Shown here: one piece after another, positions 14,892 to 22,645 of the stretch
Layout of the letters: every line of letters starts with the position of its first letter
Numbering within the stretch: the first letter of the stretch is position 1
Assembly: GCA_045655645.1 (NCBI GenBank)
Contig: JAZOPS010000008.1
Span: forward strand, 1-26,587
From: Fimenecus sp045655645
Lineage (GTDB): Bacteria > Bacillota > Clostridia > Oscillospirales > Acutalibacteraceae
Direction of reading: 5' to 3'
Length of the DNA stretch: 26,587 bases
Notes under the pieces: generated by a model
Database searches by the model: none
The model's input: only the letters and a program-made list of their open reading frames with translations
What the model was told of the DNA's origin: nothing
Translations under genes and position numbers: made by a program

Positions 14892-17132
14892 ATGAAACAA
14901 AAAAAAACATATAAAAAACCGTTTAAACGATACATTTTCTTGAGCATTTTATGTCTTTTAGCATTGATTGTGCTTGTTATTTCACCAATGCTAATGACAA
15001 GGATTATGGACTTTCAAAACCAAACAATGCTTGAAGAAATTTCTAAAAAGAATGCAGAATCCATTGGTTTTAAATTTCAAGAACAAGCATCTTTCGTTGT
15101 AAGTGTTGCCAACAGTATTCCAGAAAGTTTAAGAACAAATCCAAAAGCTGCTGTTAGCAGTATTGACAATATTCCAACAAACATTGCATATAAACGAGTT
15201 GGTGTTGCTCTTTTAGATGGTACTTGCTATACTTCTGACGGCAAAAGCACCACTTTACCACATACCGAGCACCTTAAAGAATGTGTTGAAAAAGGCACAC
15301 TCACCGTTCGTCGAATGAGTACCGACGAGAGTATTGACGGCGACACAGTATTTATTATGCATTACCCTTTATATGCTGATGGTAAGACCAATTCAGTTCT
15401 GTTTTTCTCGTTTACTACTGAAGAAATCAAACAGAATTTTGTTTCAGATTCTTTTGGAAACACTGAGTTCTTCTATGTTGTTGATGCAGAAGGCAACAAC
15501 ATTATCAGTACTCATAGCATAAAAGAATATCAAAATATAGAAAATGTTTTTAAAGCAGTACCGGTGGATGAAAGATATCAGGGCTCACGAATTGTTGACA
15601 TTAAAGAGGACATGAAAAATGGTGAAGCGGGCGTATTGATGTCTTCACAGGGTAGTCAATTCTATCTCTATTATGCTCCACTCAATTTCAATGGTTGGTA
15701 TTTATTCTCAGTTGTACCTGCTATGAGCGTAAACGCAAGTAGAAACATGGTTCTTTCAATTCTTGTTGTTATCTGTTTCTTCTTGATTTCACTCTTTGCA
15801 ATGCTTATTTACATTATTGTTTCTACCGAAAGAAGAAAACAAGCAGACCTTGATAAAATACTTTATAAAGACAGTCTTACAGGTGGCGCATCCTACGCTA
15901 AATTCTGCGTTGATGTTAAAAAACAACTTGTAAAAGGCAAAAAAGCCGCTTATATTGTTATGGACCTTGATAATTTCAAACTGATTAATGATTATTACAG
16001 TTATGAGCAAGGCAACAGCACAATCAATTTTGTTCATGAAACATGGAAAAGCGTTTTAAGAGAAAATGAATTTGTGGGAAGAATTGCCGCTGACCGTTTC
16101 GCAATTTATATGCAATACAACAACGAAACTGAACTTCGCAATCGTCTTGAAGATTTCTGTCAAAAATGCACAGTTCAAAATAGTGGTGTAATGTCTGATT
16201 ATATTCTCACACCAAGCATCGGCGTTTATCTCATTGAAGAGAAAAACACAAATATTCAGCAAATGCAGAATAGCGCTGTTATGGCAAAATCACTTGTTAA
16301 AGGTGACAGCGACACTCTTATTTCTTTCTATAACGATAGTCTTAAAAAGAAACTCACTCAGAAAAAGATTTTTGCAGACGAGCTTATTCACGCCATTGAA
16401 AATCAAGAATTATCAGTTGTTTTCCAGCCACAATTTAGCACAGAAAATGATAAACTCTGTGGTGCAGAAACTCTTATTCGTTGGTTTAAGCCTGATGGCA
16501 CAGCGGTTTCTCCTGCTGAATTTGTTCCACTTGCAGAAGAGCGTGGTCTTGTTAAAGAACTTGATAAATTTGCATTTGAACAAGCTTGCATAATGCAAAC
16601 CAAAATGAAAGACAAAGGCTTGGGTCCAATTGATATTTCTGTCAATGTGTCACAGCAATCTCTTTACGATTCAAAAATAATTGAAAAATATCTTGAAATC
16701 GTTAAAAAGACTGGTGCAGATGTTTCTCAGATTCAACTTGAAATTACAGAAACCACATTGTTTGAAAACAACAAGAGTTTTGTAAAAATGCTTCGTAAAC
16801 TTCACAAGTCAGGTTTCAAAATCCTTATGGATGACTTCGGCACAGGATATTCTTCTTTAATGCTTCTCAAATCATTGCCTGTTGATTTCTTGAAGCTTGA
16901 TAAGACTTTTATTGATGACTATGCTCATCCCCGTGGTAGAAGTATTATCGAATGCATTATTACAATGGCAAAACAACTTGGCATGACACTTATTGCAGAG
17001 GGTGTTGAAACTGAAGAGCAATATGAATATGTTAAATCTCAGGGTTGTCACATTGTTCAGGGCTATTATTTGAGCCGTCCAATAAGTTTTGATGACCTTT
17101 GTAATATGATTATTCGTGATTCACGAAACTAA
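14892..17132 (+). CDS. Membrane c-di-GMP phosphodiesterase (sensor domain, degenerate GGDEF, EAL)
   Basis: A 746-residue sensor protein. One transmembrane helix (about 14-36) is followed by an extracytoplasmic dCache-like domain, then a second helix (about 286-311) and the cytoplasmic signalling half. The GGDEF domain has DSLTGGASYAKF and MDLDNFKLIND, but the signature reads AADRF near 399-403, so cyclase activity should be absent. The EAL domain looks complete: ETLIRW near 524, SVNVS, EITET, MDDFGTGYSS near 645, KLDKTF, AEGVET and QGYY. It should therefore hydrolyse c-di-GMP, possibly gated by GTP at the GGDEF domain. I chose the ATG at 14892 because GGTGGTG is well spaced for it; an in-frame TTG at 14886 is too close. 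It converges on gerAC, overlapping it by four bases. Confidence 0.93.
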   Translation: MKQKKTYKKPFKRYIFLSILCLLALIVLVISPMLMTRIMDFQNQTMLEEISKKNAESIGFKFQEQASFVVSVANSIPESLRTNPKAAVSSIDNIPTNIAYKRVGVALLDGTCYTSDGKSTTLPHTEHLKECVEKGTLTVRRMSTDESIDGDTVFIMHYPLYADGKTNSVLFFSFTTEEIKQNFVSDSFGNTEFFYVVDAEGNNIISTHSIKEYQNIENVFKAVPVDERYQGSRIVDIKEDMKNGEAGVLMSSQGSQFYLYYAPLNFNGWYLFSVVPAMSVNASRNMVLSILVVICFFLISLFAMLIYIIVSTERRKQADLDKILYKDSLTGGASYAKFCVDVKKQLVKGKKAAYIVMDLDNFKLINDYYSYEQGNSTINFVHETWKSVLRENEFVGRIAADRFAIYMQYNNETELRNRLEDFCQKCTVQNSGVMSDYILTPSIGVYLIEEKNTNIQQMQNSAVMAKSLVKGDSDTLISFYNDSLKKKLTQKKIFADELIHAIENQELSVVFQPQFSTENDKLCGAETLIRWFKPDGTAVSPAEFVPLAEERGLVKELDKFAFEQACIMQTKMKDKGLGPIDISVNVSQQSLYDSKIIEKYLEIVKKTGADVSQIQLEITETTLFENNKSFVKMLRKLHKSGFKILMDDFGTGYSSLMLLKSLPVDFLKLDKTFIDDYAHPRGRSIIECIITMAKQLGMTLIAEGVETEEQYEYVKSQGCHIVQGYYLSRPISFDDLCNMIIRDSRN

Positions 17133-18280
17133 ACCATTTCAATAAACTCGTGTCCAATTCGACGAATTTTTAAATCTATATCGACTTCGAAAATGCTATC
17201 TCGCATTACGGAGTCGATATTTTTTTCGTTTTCTCTATAAAAGGATGGTTTTAAAATATATAAAAGTCTAGCCAAGCCACAAGCGTCACTCTCATATTCT
17301 TCATACAACCTTTTTCGCGTCTGGGTAATTGCTTTTTGAAGATTTTGCTCAGCAGATGTCTTGATTTCTGCCATATCTTCTTTTGTCATTTTCTTTGAAA
17401 CGCCACCGCTGATTTCAGCAATATCTGCACTAATTTTTACTTTGATTTTAAAAGTTGGTTTTCCGTTTTCAAAACTCAATGTGCGATATGTCTTTGAATC
17501 CACCACATTTAGTGACACTTTTTCACCGTTATCTCTATGAAATGAAACGGCTGTATTATAGACTTTATCGGACAAAAAATTTAAATAAAGAGTTTCTTCT
17601 TTTGACATATATTCACGGTAACGAGTGTTATTAAAAATTGCTGTACCGATTATTTCAACACTCTGTTTGCCCTCTTTTTCTGTTACATCTAAAAGTGGCA
17701 TGGCAAAATCTTTTGAACCCGAATTATATCGGTTTATAAGTTCATAAAGTTCTGCACCGAAAATTCGTGCATCATATTCATTTGCACCAATTCCGATTTC
17801 AATGCTTCTTGCACTAACATATTCTTCGCCGTTCTTCGCTTCAAGAATATATGATGCTCTGTCTTTTGCGGCAGCGATATAAACGGACGCACTATTTTCA
17901 ACATCACGGACAAAAAAATCTATAACATCATCCATTTTTTCTTCGGTTATGCTTTTGCCAATAATGATAATTCTGTTTTGAGAATACAAAGGGATTTTGC
18001 CCTCAATTTCTGTTACACTTTTGATAGTTGTATAAATTGTGTCACCTGTCACCTTATAAGTTTTTATGGGTGGCTGTGACGCACCATCTGCTGATGTGGC
18101 AGACTGAGCATTGGTGTCAATTGTCTGCAATGTGACAGTATATGAATTATCTTTTTCAATATCTATGCCAATCCCTTGAATAACAAGTCGGTTTCTTATA
18201 TCTTTTTTATAAATTTCTTTTTCATTAAAAGAAAAAACTGAAGCTATTATAACTAAAAAAATTAGGATTGATTTTCGCAC
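17129..18280 (-). CDS. gerAC: Spore germination protein, Ger(x)C family, lacking the lipobox cysteine
   Basis: GerAC-type proteins are normally lipoproteins on the outer face of the inner spore membrane, forming germinant receptors with GerAA and GerAB. The 383-residue product has a hydrophobic N-terminus, the early NEKEI...R..VIQGIGID segment, SQNRIIIIGKS near 100, a middle domain with MPLLDV, and the C-terminal helical part with three-domain Ger(x)C layout. The start codon is GTG, with GGGGAG upstream. Unusually, the region where the family has GC before the W-x-x-KEL-like segment reads SVFSFNEKEI, so no acylated cysteine is available; it may be anchored by its hydrophobic helix instead. 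It overlaps gerAB by 19 bases and the convergent EAL gene by four. Confidence 0.88.
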   Translation of the reverse strand: MRKSILIFLVIIASVFSFNEKEIYKKDIRNRLVIQGIGIDIEKDNSYTVTLQTIDTNAQSATSADGASQPPIKTYKVTGDTIYTTIKSVTEIEGKIPLYSQNRIIIIGKSITEEKMDDVIDFFVRDVENSASVYIAAAKDRASYILEAKNGEEYVSARSIEIGIGANEYDARIFGAELYELINRYNSGSKDFAMPLLDVTEKEGKQSVEIIGTAIFNNTRYREYMSKEETLYLNFLSDKVYNTAVSFHRDNGEKVSLNVVDSKTYRTLSFENGKPTFKIKVKISADIAEISGGVSKKMTKEDMAEIKTSAEQNLQKAITQTRKRLYEEYESDACGLARLLYILKPSFYRENEKNIDSVMRDSIFEVDIDLKIRRIGHEFIEMV

Positions 18281-19332
18281 CCTTTTCTCCCCTTTCTTTT
18301 TATAATCAAAAGAATTAACGGAATTGCAAATGCAGTTATTCCTGTAATAACAATTTTAAATACCGAGTTATCAACAAATGAAAAACGCTTAAATTCACTC
18401 GCTATCAACAGATTTGCGATTATGGTTATTGTACCGATGCCAATAATAAAGGATTTTCTTTGTATCTTGCAAAAGGCTCTGTGCAAAATGTCTGACTGAA
18501 GATAGATAAGAAGTCCTGCTTTAATGAATGCGCAGAGAATCCATACACTAGTAAATATTGCATCAAGACGGTCAAACATAGCAAATTCGGCAAGGCTTGC
18601 GAGAGTGTGAAAAGGGAAAAGTTGTGTGCCTGCAAAATTACCCATAACTGTTGTTGCAAAGAAAAACATTGTCGCCATTAAAAATGTTTGTAAAATCAGC
18701 CACCAGAAAAACCCTTTTTTCACATTACCCGCAACTTTTGGTAAACAAATTGCAATTATTGCATATTCAACAGTTTGCCCTACCGAATCCACAGCAGTTT
18801 TAATAACAGGTGTCACTCCGTTATAAAATACGGGTGTAAGATTTAACAAATCAACCTTTTGGACAAGTGTAGCCATAATAAAAATAAGTGCAGGAATTAC
18901 AAGCACGGCAGAAAGCACAGCACTTCGTCCCAAAGCTTCAAAGCCGAGATAAGCACCATAAGAGCAAAGCAGAATTGCAAAAACCAACAAAAAATTCACA
19001 TCAGTTTCAGGAAAGACAACTGTCCCTGCAAAGACATCAAGTCTTGCTATTGTCACAACTGTAAAATAGAAGAATACAAACACATAGCAAAACGAAACAA
19101 TTTTTGAATTTGCAAGGCTTAAAATGTCAGTTGTATTATGCTTTTTGTAAATTAAATACAGGGGTATCATTATAACAATTCCCAATGTTATTCTAAAAAC
19201 AGGTTGCACAAGCATATCTGAAAGGCGCACATCTTTCGTATATGATGACAGATATGTGACCGTTGTCAACGCACGACTTATAAACAGCATTGCAAAAAAC
19301 TGAAATGCACTGATTTTCTCTTTTGTCTGCAT
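18262..19332 (-). CDS. gerAB: Spore germination permease-like protein, GerAB family
   Basis: GerAB proteins are APC-superfamily membrane proteins that bind the germinant within the receptor complex. The 356 residues, close to the usual 365, form about ten hydrophobic helices, starting after the short MQTKEKISAFQF leader typical of the family. Between helices, VFPETDVNFLL and the GVTPVIKTA segment fit the spore permease pattern. The C-terminus is basic (KRKGRKG). The ATG lies one base after the gerAA stop, and its GGAG ribosome site is inside the gerAA end. The 3' end runs 19 bases into gerAC, indicating tight coupling. The germinant cannot be read from sequence. Confidence 0.9.
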   Translation of the reverse strand: MQTKEKISAFQFFAMLFISRALTTVTYLSSYTKDVRLSDMLVQPVFRITLGIVIMIPLYLIYKKHNTTDILSLANSKIVSFCYVFVFFYFTVVTIARLDVFAGTVVFPETDVNFLLVFAILLCSYGAYLGFEALGRSAVLSAVLVIPALIFIMATLVQKVDLLNLTPVFYNGVTPVIKTAVDSVGQTVEYAIIAICLPKVAGNVKKGFFWWLILQTFLMATMFFFATTVMGNFAGTQLFPFHTLASLAEFAMFDRLDAIFTSVWILCAFIKAGLLIYLQSDILHRAFCKIQRKSFIIGIGTITIIANLLIASEFKRFSFVDNSVFKIVITGITAFAIPLILLIIKRKGRKGCENQS

Positions 19333-19333
19333 A

Positions 19334-20842
19334 TTATTTCTCCAACTTTTGAATAAGCATTTTCTTTTTACCCATCTTTCTCCAACTCTGTCTCACAACA
19401 AGGTCACGCCATGCACCGATTTTTGTAGGTGACAAAGGTGAAGTGAACGGTACACCATAAGGATTAATTGCGGCAGCGTTTACAAGCACAGCGGCAAATC
19501 CCATCATAATTCCATAAAGCCCACCAAGACCACCGATTATAATAAATGCAAAGCGCAAAACCGCAACAGATTCATAAAGCGTTGATACAACAAACGAACT
19601 GACTGCGGTAAGTCCTACAACAATAAGCATTGGTGCAGAAATTATGCCCGCAGTAACTGCCGAGTCACCAATAACCAAAGCACCAACAATTGAAATGGCG
19701 TGGCCCACAGATTTTGGCATTCGAAGCCCTGCTTCACGGACTATCTCATAAACCAAATGAATAAAAAACGCTTCAAACATAATGGGCAAGGGTGTTCGAC
19801 TTTCTTGTCCTGTTATTCCGAAAATCATTGTTTCGGGTATGATTTCCTGATGGAATGTACAAACTGCAACATATAATCCCGGCAAAAACGCACTCAATAA
19901 AAATGATGCAATTTTGAGAATGCGGATAAATGTTGCATAATAAGGTCTTTTGAGATAATCATCAAGAGAGTGGAAATGTTCTATGAAAAGATATGGCACA
20001 ATAAGTGCATTGGGCGTTCCGTCAACGATAATACAGATTTTACCCTCACTGATTTTTGCAGTCAGTACATCGGGTCTTTCAGTAAACCCCACACCGCTGA
20101 AAATTGACGGATATTTGCCATCTAAAAAAGTCTGCAAATAGCCTGAACCTAATACTGTGTCAATTTTACTGTTTTTCAATCTATTTATCACATTGTCAAG
20201 CATTTTTCTGTCAACTCTGTCGGACATATAACAAACACAGGCTCGCGTTTTTGTGGTGTCACCCACTTCAACAATCTGAGTTTTGAAAACAGGGTTTCGC
20301 ACTCGGCGACGAATCATTGTCACATTGTCTTTAAAGCTTTCTACAAATGCTTCTCTCGAGCCACGCTCTTGCATTTCGGTTGAAGGCTCAAGCACTGCTC
20401 GTTTAGGGAAACCTTGCACACCAAACATTATGGCGAATTGTGCATCTTCTGTGAGCATTATAATGCTGCCATAAATTGCTTCACGAATGGCTTCGTCAAG
20501 GTCATTTGTAATGGATTTATCAATGCTTGCAGAAACTCGGTCAGCGGCAGAATGTATTAGCTTGTCTCCTTTTTCGTCTTTGAAATCTGCTTCGATTATT
20601 GGCAGAATGACCTGCTGGGTGGCAAGCAGACTATCACACATTCCATCTACCATAATAAAGATTATTTCTTTGCCCTGTGCGTTATATTTTCTGTATTTCA
20701 CATCAAAGGCGTCACCGAATTGTTGCTTTATATATGCAATGTTTTTTTGCAAATCTTTATCTATATTTTTCTTTTCACTTTTTGAGCTGTTTTGAGTTAC
20801 AGTTATTTCGTCAACTTTTTTTGAAAACCAATTCTCATTCAT
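19334..20842 (-). CDS. gerAA: Spore germination receptor subunit, GerAA family
   Basis: The GerAA subunit forms the oligomeric membrane channel part of germinant receptors. From the chosen ATG it has 502 residues. A soluble N-terminal half ends with the family hallmark VGFTERPD...LTAKISEGKICIIVDGTP, near 260-290. Four to five membrane helices follow, with QESRTPLPIMFEAF and GLRMPKSVGHAISIVGALVIGDSAV between them, and a basic tail ends the protein. I prefer the ATG at 20842 (MNENW) because GGTGA stands five bases before it. Two in-frame ATGs further up, at 20863 and 20854, lack such a site. It is the first gene of gerAA-AB-AC. Spore receptor operons of this kind are usually driven by sigma-G, but I could not identify a convincing sigma-G promoter. 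Confidence 0.92.
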   Translation of the reverse strand: MNENWFSKKVDEITVTQNSSKSEKKNIDKDLQKNIAYIKQQFGDAFDVKYRKYNAQGKEIIFIMVDGMCDSLLATQQVILPIIEADFKDEKGDKLIHSAADRVSASIDKSITNDLDEAIREAIYGSIIMLTEDAQFAIMFGVQGFPKRAVLEPSTEMQERGSREAFVESFKDNVTMIRRRVRNPVFKTQIVEVGDTTKTRACVCYMSDRVDRKMLDNVINRLKNSKIDTVLGSGYLQTFLDGKYPSIFSGVGFTERPDVLTAKISEGKICIIVDGTPNALIVPYLFIEHFHSLDDYLKRPYYATFIRILKIASFLLSAFLPGLYVAVCTFHQEIIPETMIFGITGQESRTPLPIMFEAFFIHLVYEIVREAGLRMPKSVGHAISIVGALVIGDSAVTAGIISAPMLIVVGLTAVSSFVVSTLYESVAVLRFAFIIIGGLGGLYGIMMGFAAVLVNAAAINPYGVPFTSPLSPTKIGAWRDLVVRQSWRKMGKKKMLIQKLEK

Positions 20843-20924
20843 AAAAATCACCATTCTTATCATTTACCATTGTTTACAGAATATTACTTCTGTTTACGGT
20901 AAAGATAAAAATGGTGATTTTATG
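20840..20924. repeat. 85-base imperfect palindrome spanning the divergent gerAA/DUF421 region
   Basis: The left arm (20840-20881) and right arm (20888-20924) are inverted copies around TATTAC. By eye, about 34 of the 37 right-arm bases match, with three small gaps (five bases) in the alignment. Each arm holds, read toward its gene, TTCTGT, GGTAAA, ATGGTGATTTT and the ATG start codon. The repeat therefore mirrors both ribosome sites and both start codons, not just a central operator. Confidence 0.8.
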
Positions 20925-21596
20925 TTTATTACTTTAATTAGAATGGTTATTCTCTATATTGTTGCCATTGCTGGTGTGAGAATAATGGGAAAAAGACAAA
21001 TCGGTGAACTTCAACCCACGGAACTTGTTATAACTTTATTACTTTCAGAAATAATTGCTATACCTATTCAAGAGACGAACACACCCCTTATAAATACTCT
21101 TATCGCAGTTTTTTTGTTAATCGGATTTGAAATTCTTGCATCTATATTCAATATGAAAAGCGTTAAGTTTCGCACACTCATTCAAGGTCATCCCTTGATT
21201 GTAATTGATGATGGAGTTATAAATCAAAAACTTATTAAACAACTTCGTTTTACTGTTGATGATATTTTAGAAGCACTCAGACAAAAAGATGTTTTTGATA
21301 TTTCACAAGTACAATATGCCATTATTGAAACAAATGGACAAATGAGCGTACTTTTAAAACCCGAAAGTGAACCTGTTGTCCGTAGTGATTTGAACCTTAA
21401 CCCGCCAGCAACCAAATTACAATGCCTTGTGGTAGCTGATGGAGAAATAGTTTCACAAGATTTTAACATTTGTCAAATAGATGAAAAGAAACTTAACAAA
21501 ATTATAAAAAAAGAAAAAATAAAACTTAACGATATTTTATTAATGACAATAGACAAGAATGGTAACAAAAACATCATTAAAAAGGAGAACCAATGA
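20922..21596 (+). CDS. DUF421 membrane protein (YetF/YkjA-like)
   Basis: The 224-residue protein has three hydrophobic helices (about 4-20, 33-49 and 54-74). Between the first two lies the DUF421 signature RIMGKRQIGELQPTELV. The rest is a cytosolic beta-rich part containing HPLIVIDDGVINQKLIKQLR, LRQKDVFDISQVQYAIIETNGQMSVL and the C-terminal LLMTID. B. subtilis has several paralogues (YetF and relatives), often in spore-forming Firmicutes; their biochemical role is not established. It diverges from gerAA through a mirrored leader, with GGTGA as ribosome site. It overlaps the DUF4363 gene by four bases (ATGA), so the two are coupled. Confidence 0.88.
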   Translation: MFITLIRMVILYIVAIAGVRIMGKRQIGELQPTELVITLLLSEIIAIPIQETNTPLINTLIAVFLLIGFEILASIFNMKSVKFRTLIQGHPLIVIDDGVINQKLIKQLRFTVDDILEALRQKDVFDISQVQYAIIETNGQMSVLLKPESEPVVRSDLNLNPPATKLQCLVVADGEIVSQDFNICQIDEKKLNKIIKKEKIKLNDILLMTIDKNGNKNIIKKENQ

Positions 21597-21973
21597 AAAG
21601 AATTATAATAGCCCTTGTTGCAATAGGTTCAGCATTTGCAATTTCATTTGTTGGATTTTTTATGGTGCAAAAAACTTGTGACAGATTAGAAACAGAACTT
21701 GTTGAAATTTGCGAAACTGCACAACAACAAGACGCAGACGAAGCTTTAAAGAAAACCGAAGAATTGATTGTTCTTTGGGATGAAATTCACGGAGTTATTG
21801 AGTCATTTGTGGACCACGACGAAACAGACAAGTTAGAAGAAACAATAAGAAATCTCCCCACATTTGCCCACGAAGGCAATATGGAGAGACTTTATCAACA
21901 AGCTGATTTGGCTATCGACGAATTAAGTCAGATAGTCCGTGGTGAAAAACCAATTATCAGTAATATCTTTTAA
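21593..21973 (+). CDS. DUF4363 family protein, predicted membrane-anchored
   Basis: A 126-residue protein with one N-terminal hydrophobic helix (about 4-25) and a helical, acidic remainder that probably lies outside the membrane. The pattern WDEIHGVIESFVDHDETDKLE and the later REG-like LPTFAHEGN fit DUF4363, a small family regularly found directly behind DUF421 genes in Clostridia. The AAAGGAG ribosome site lies inside the end of the DUF421 gene, and the start overlaps it by four bases. No function is known. The stop is three bases from the end of the convergent PII-like gene, and I see no hairpin between them. Confidence 0.75.
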   Translation: MKRIIIALVAIGSAFAISFVGFFMVQKTCDRLETELVEICETAQQQDADEALKKTEELIVLWDEIHGVIESFVDHDETDKLEETIRNLPTFAHEGNMERLYQQADLAIDELSQIVRGEKPIISNIF

Positions 21974-21976
21974 TGT

Positions 21977-22645
21977 TTATATTTTATATGCTTTTTCGGT
22001 TGGAACTGCAAATACAAATCCATTTGCAGGAGATGTTAATCCAAATTCTTTATTAACATCTTCCATAATCTGCGCACTTACTTTAAGTGGAGCTAAAATA
22101 CAAAGCATTTCGCGTTCTTCATCCACATTGGTGTCAGGAAGTTCTGCAAATTGCTCTATGTCTGCTAATCTTCCTTTGATAACTGTTCCACCTGTTGCGC
22201 CTGCTTTTCTTGCAACCTGCATAACATCATCAGAATAACCTTCGTTTACTGATATAATAATCAAATTATTATGATGTTCATTTTTCATATTCTCAGTTCC
22301 TTTTTCTAAATTCTTATCATTATCAAAATGCAAAATTTCTGTCAGAATTCTGCCTGCTGCAGACAAATCAAGAACTATCATCAATCCGCCAAACTTTGAA
22401 TGGCTTTCAAAAGCTGTTCCAAAATTCACCATCAAATCTTTGACGCTGTTTTCTGCCCCAAGACTTACAACAATATCTTTGTCGTTTGTACCCAGACCAA
22501 AAATATCCATCATTTCGGTGGGTGCCGTGCCAAAACCTACAGTTTGAAAATTCACTCTTATATCCATCTTTTTTAATTCTTTAATTAATTTATTACCCTT
22601 GTCACGCTCAACAATGGACAAGAGCATCATGACTTTTTTGCTCAT
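21977..22645 (-). CDS. PII-like (GlnB superfamily) regulatory protein, apparently duplicated
   Basis: PII proteins are small trimeric sensors that bind nucleotides and control transporters and enzymes. This 222-residue product is about twice the normal length. The C-terminal half (about 124-222) is recognisably PII-like: LIIISVNEGYSDDVMQVARKAGATGGTVIKGR, then an acidic stretch, EREMLCILAP, and a final FVFAVPTEKAY strand. The N-terminal half (1-110) has the same layout of VMMLLSIVERDKGNKLIKELKK and ENSVKDLMVNF, but no clear T-loop. A linker of about 15 polar residues joins them. Its ATG directly follows the DUF1538 stop codon, with AGGAGGA inside that gene, so the two are translationally coupled. 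A regulatory partnership with the membrane protein is inferred from this pairing. Confidence 0.75.
   Translation of the reverse strand: MSKKVMMLLSIVERDKGNKLIKELKKMDIRVNFQTVGFGTAPTEMMDIFGLGTNDKDIVVSLGAENSVKDLMVNFGTAFESHSKFGGLMIVLDLSAAGRILTEILHFDNDKNLEKGTENMKNEHHNNLIIISVNEGYSDDVMQVARKAGATGGTVIKGRLADIEQFAELPDTNVDEEREMLCILAPLKVSAQIMEDVNKEFGLTSPANGFVFAVPTEKAYKI

Noticed and set aside
16234..16593. Open frame of 119 codons in another frame of the EAL gene
   Set aside because: It lies wholly inside a well-supported gene, has no ribosome site and its product matches no family I recognise.
20843..20863. Seven-residue N-terminal extension of GerAA
   Set aside because: The GGTGA ribosome site lies within the extension and mirrors that of the divergent gene, which favours the ATG at 20842.
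20864..20921. A sigma-G promoter for gerAA or DUF421
   Set aside because: Several AT-rich stretches vaguely resemble it, but none shows both boxes at the right spacing.
22031..22061. Inverted repeat AGATGTTAAT / ATTAACATCT with an 11-base gap, inside the PII-like gene
   Set aside because: It is AT-rich, internal to a coding region, has no T run and no promoter nearby; chance is a fair explanation.
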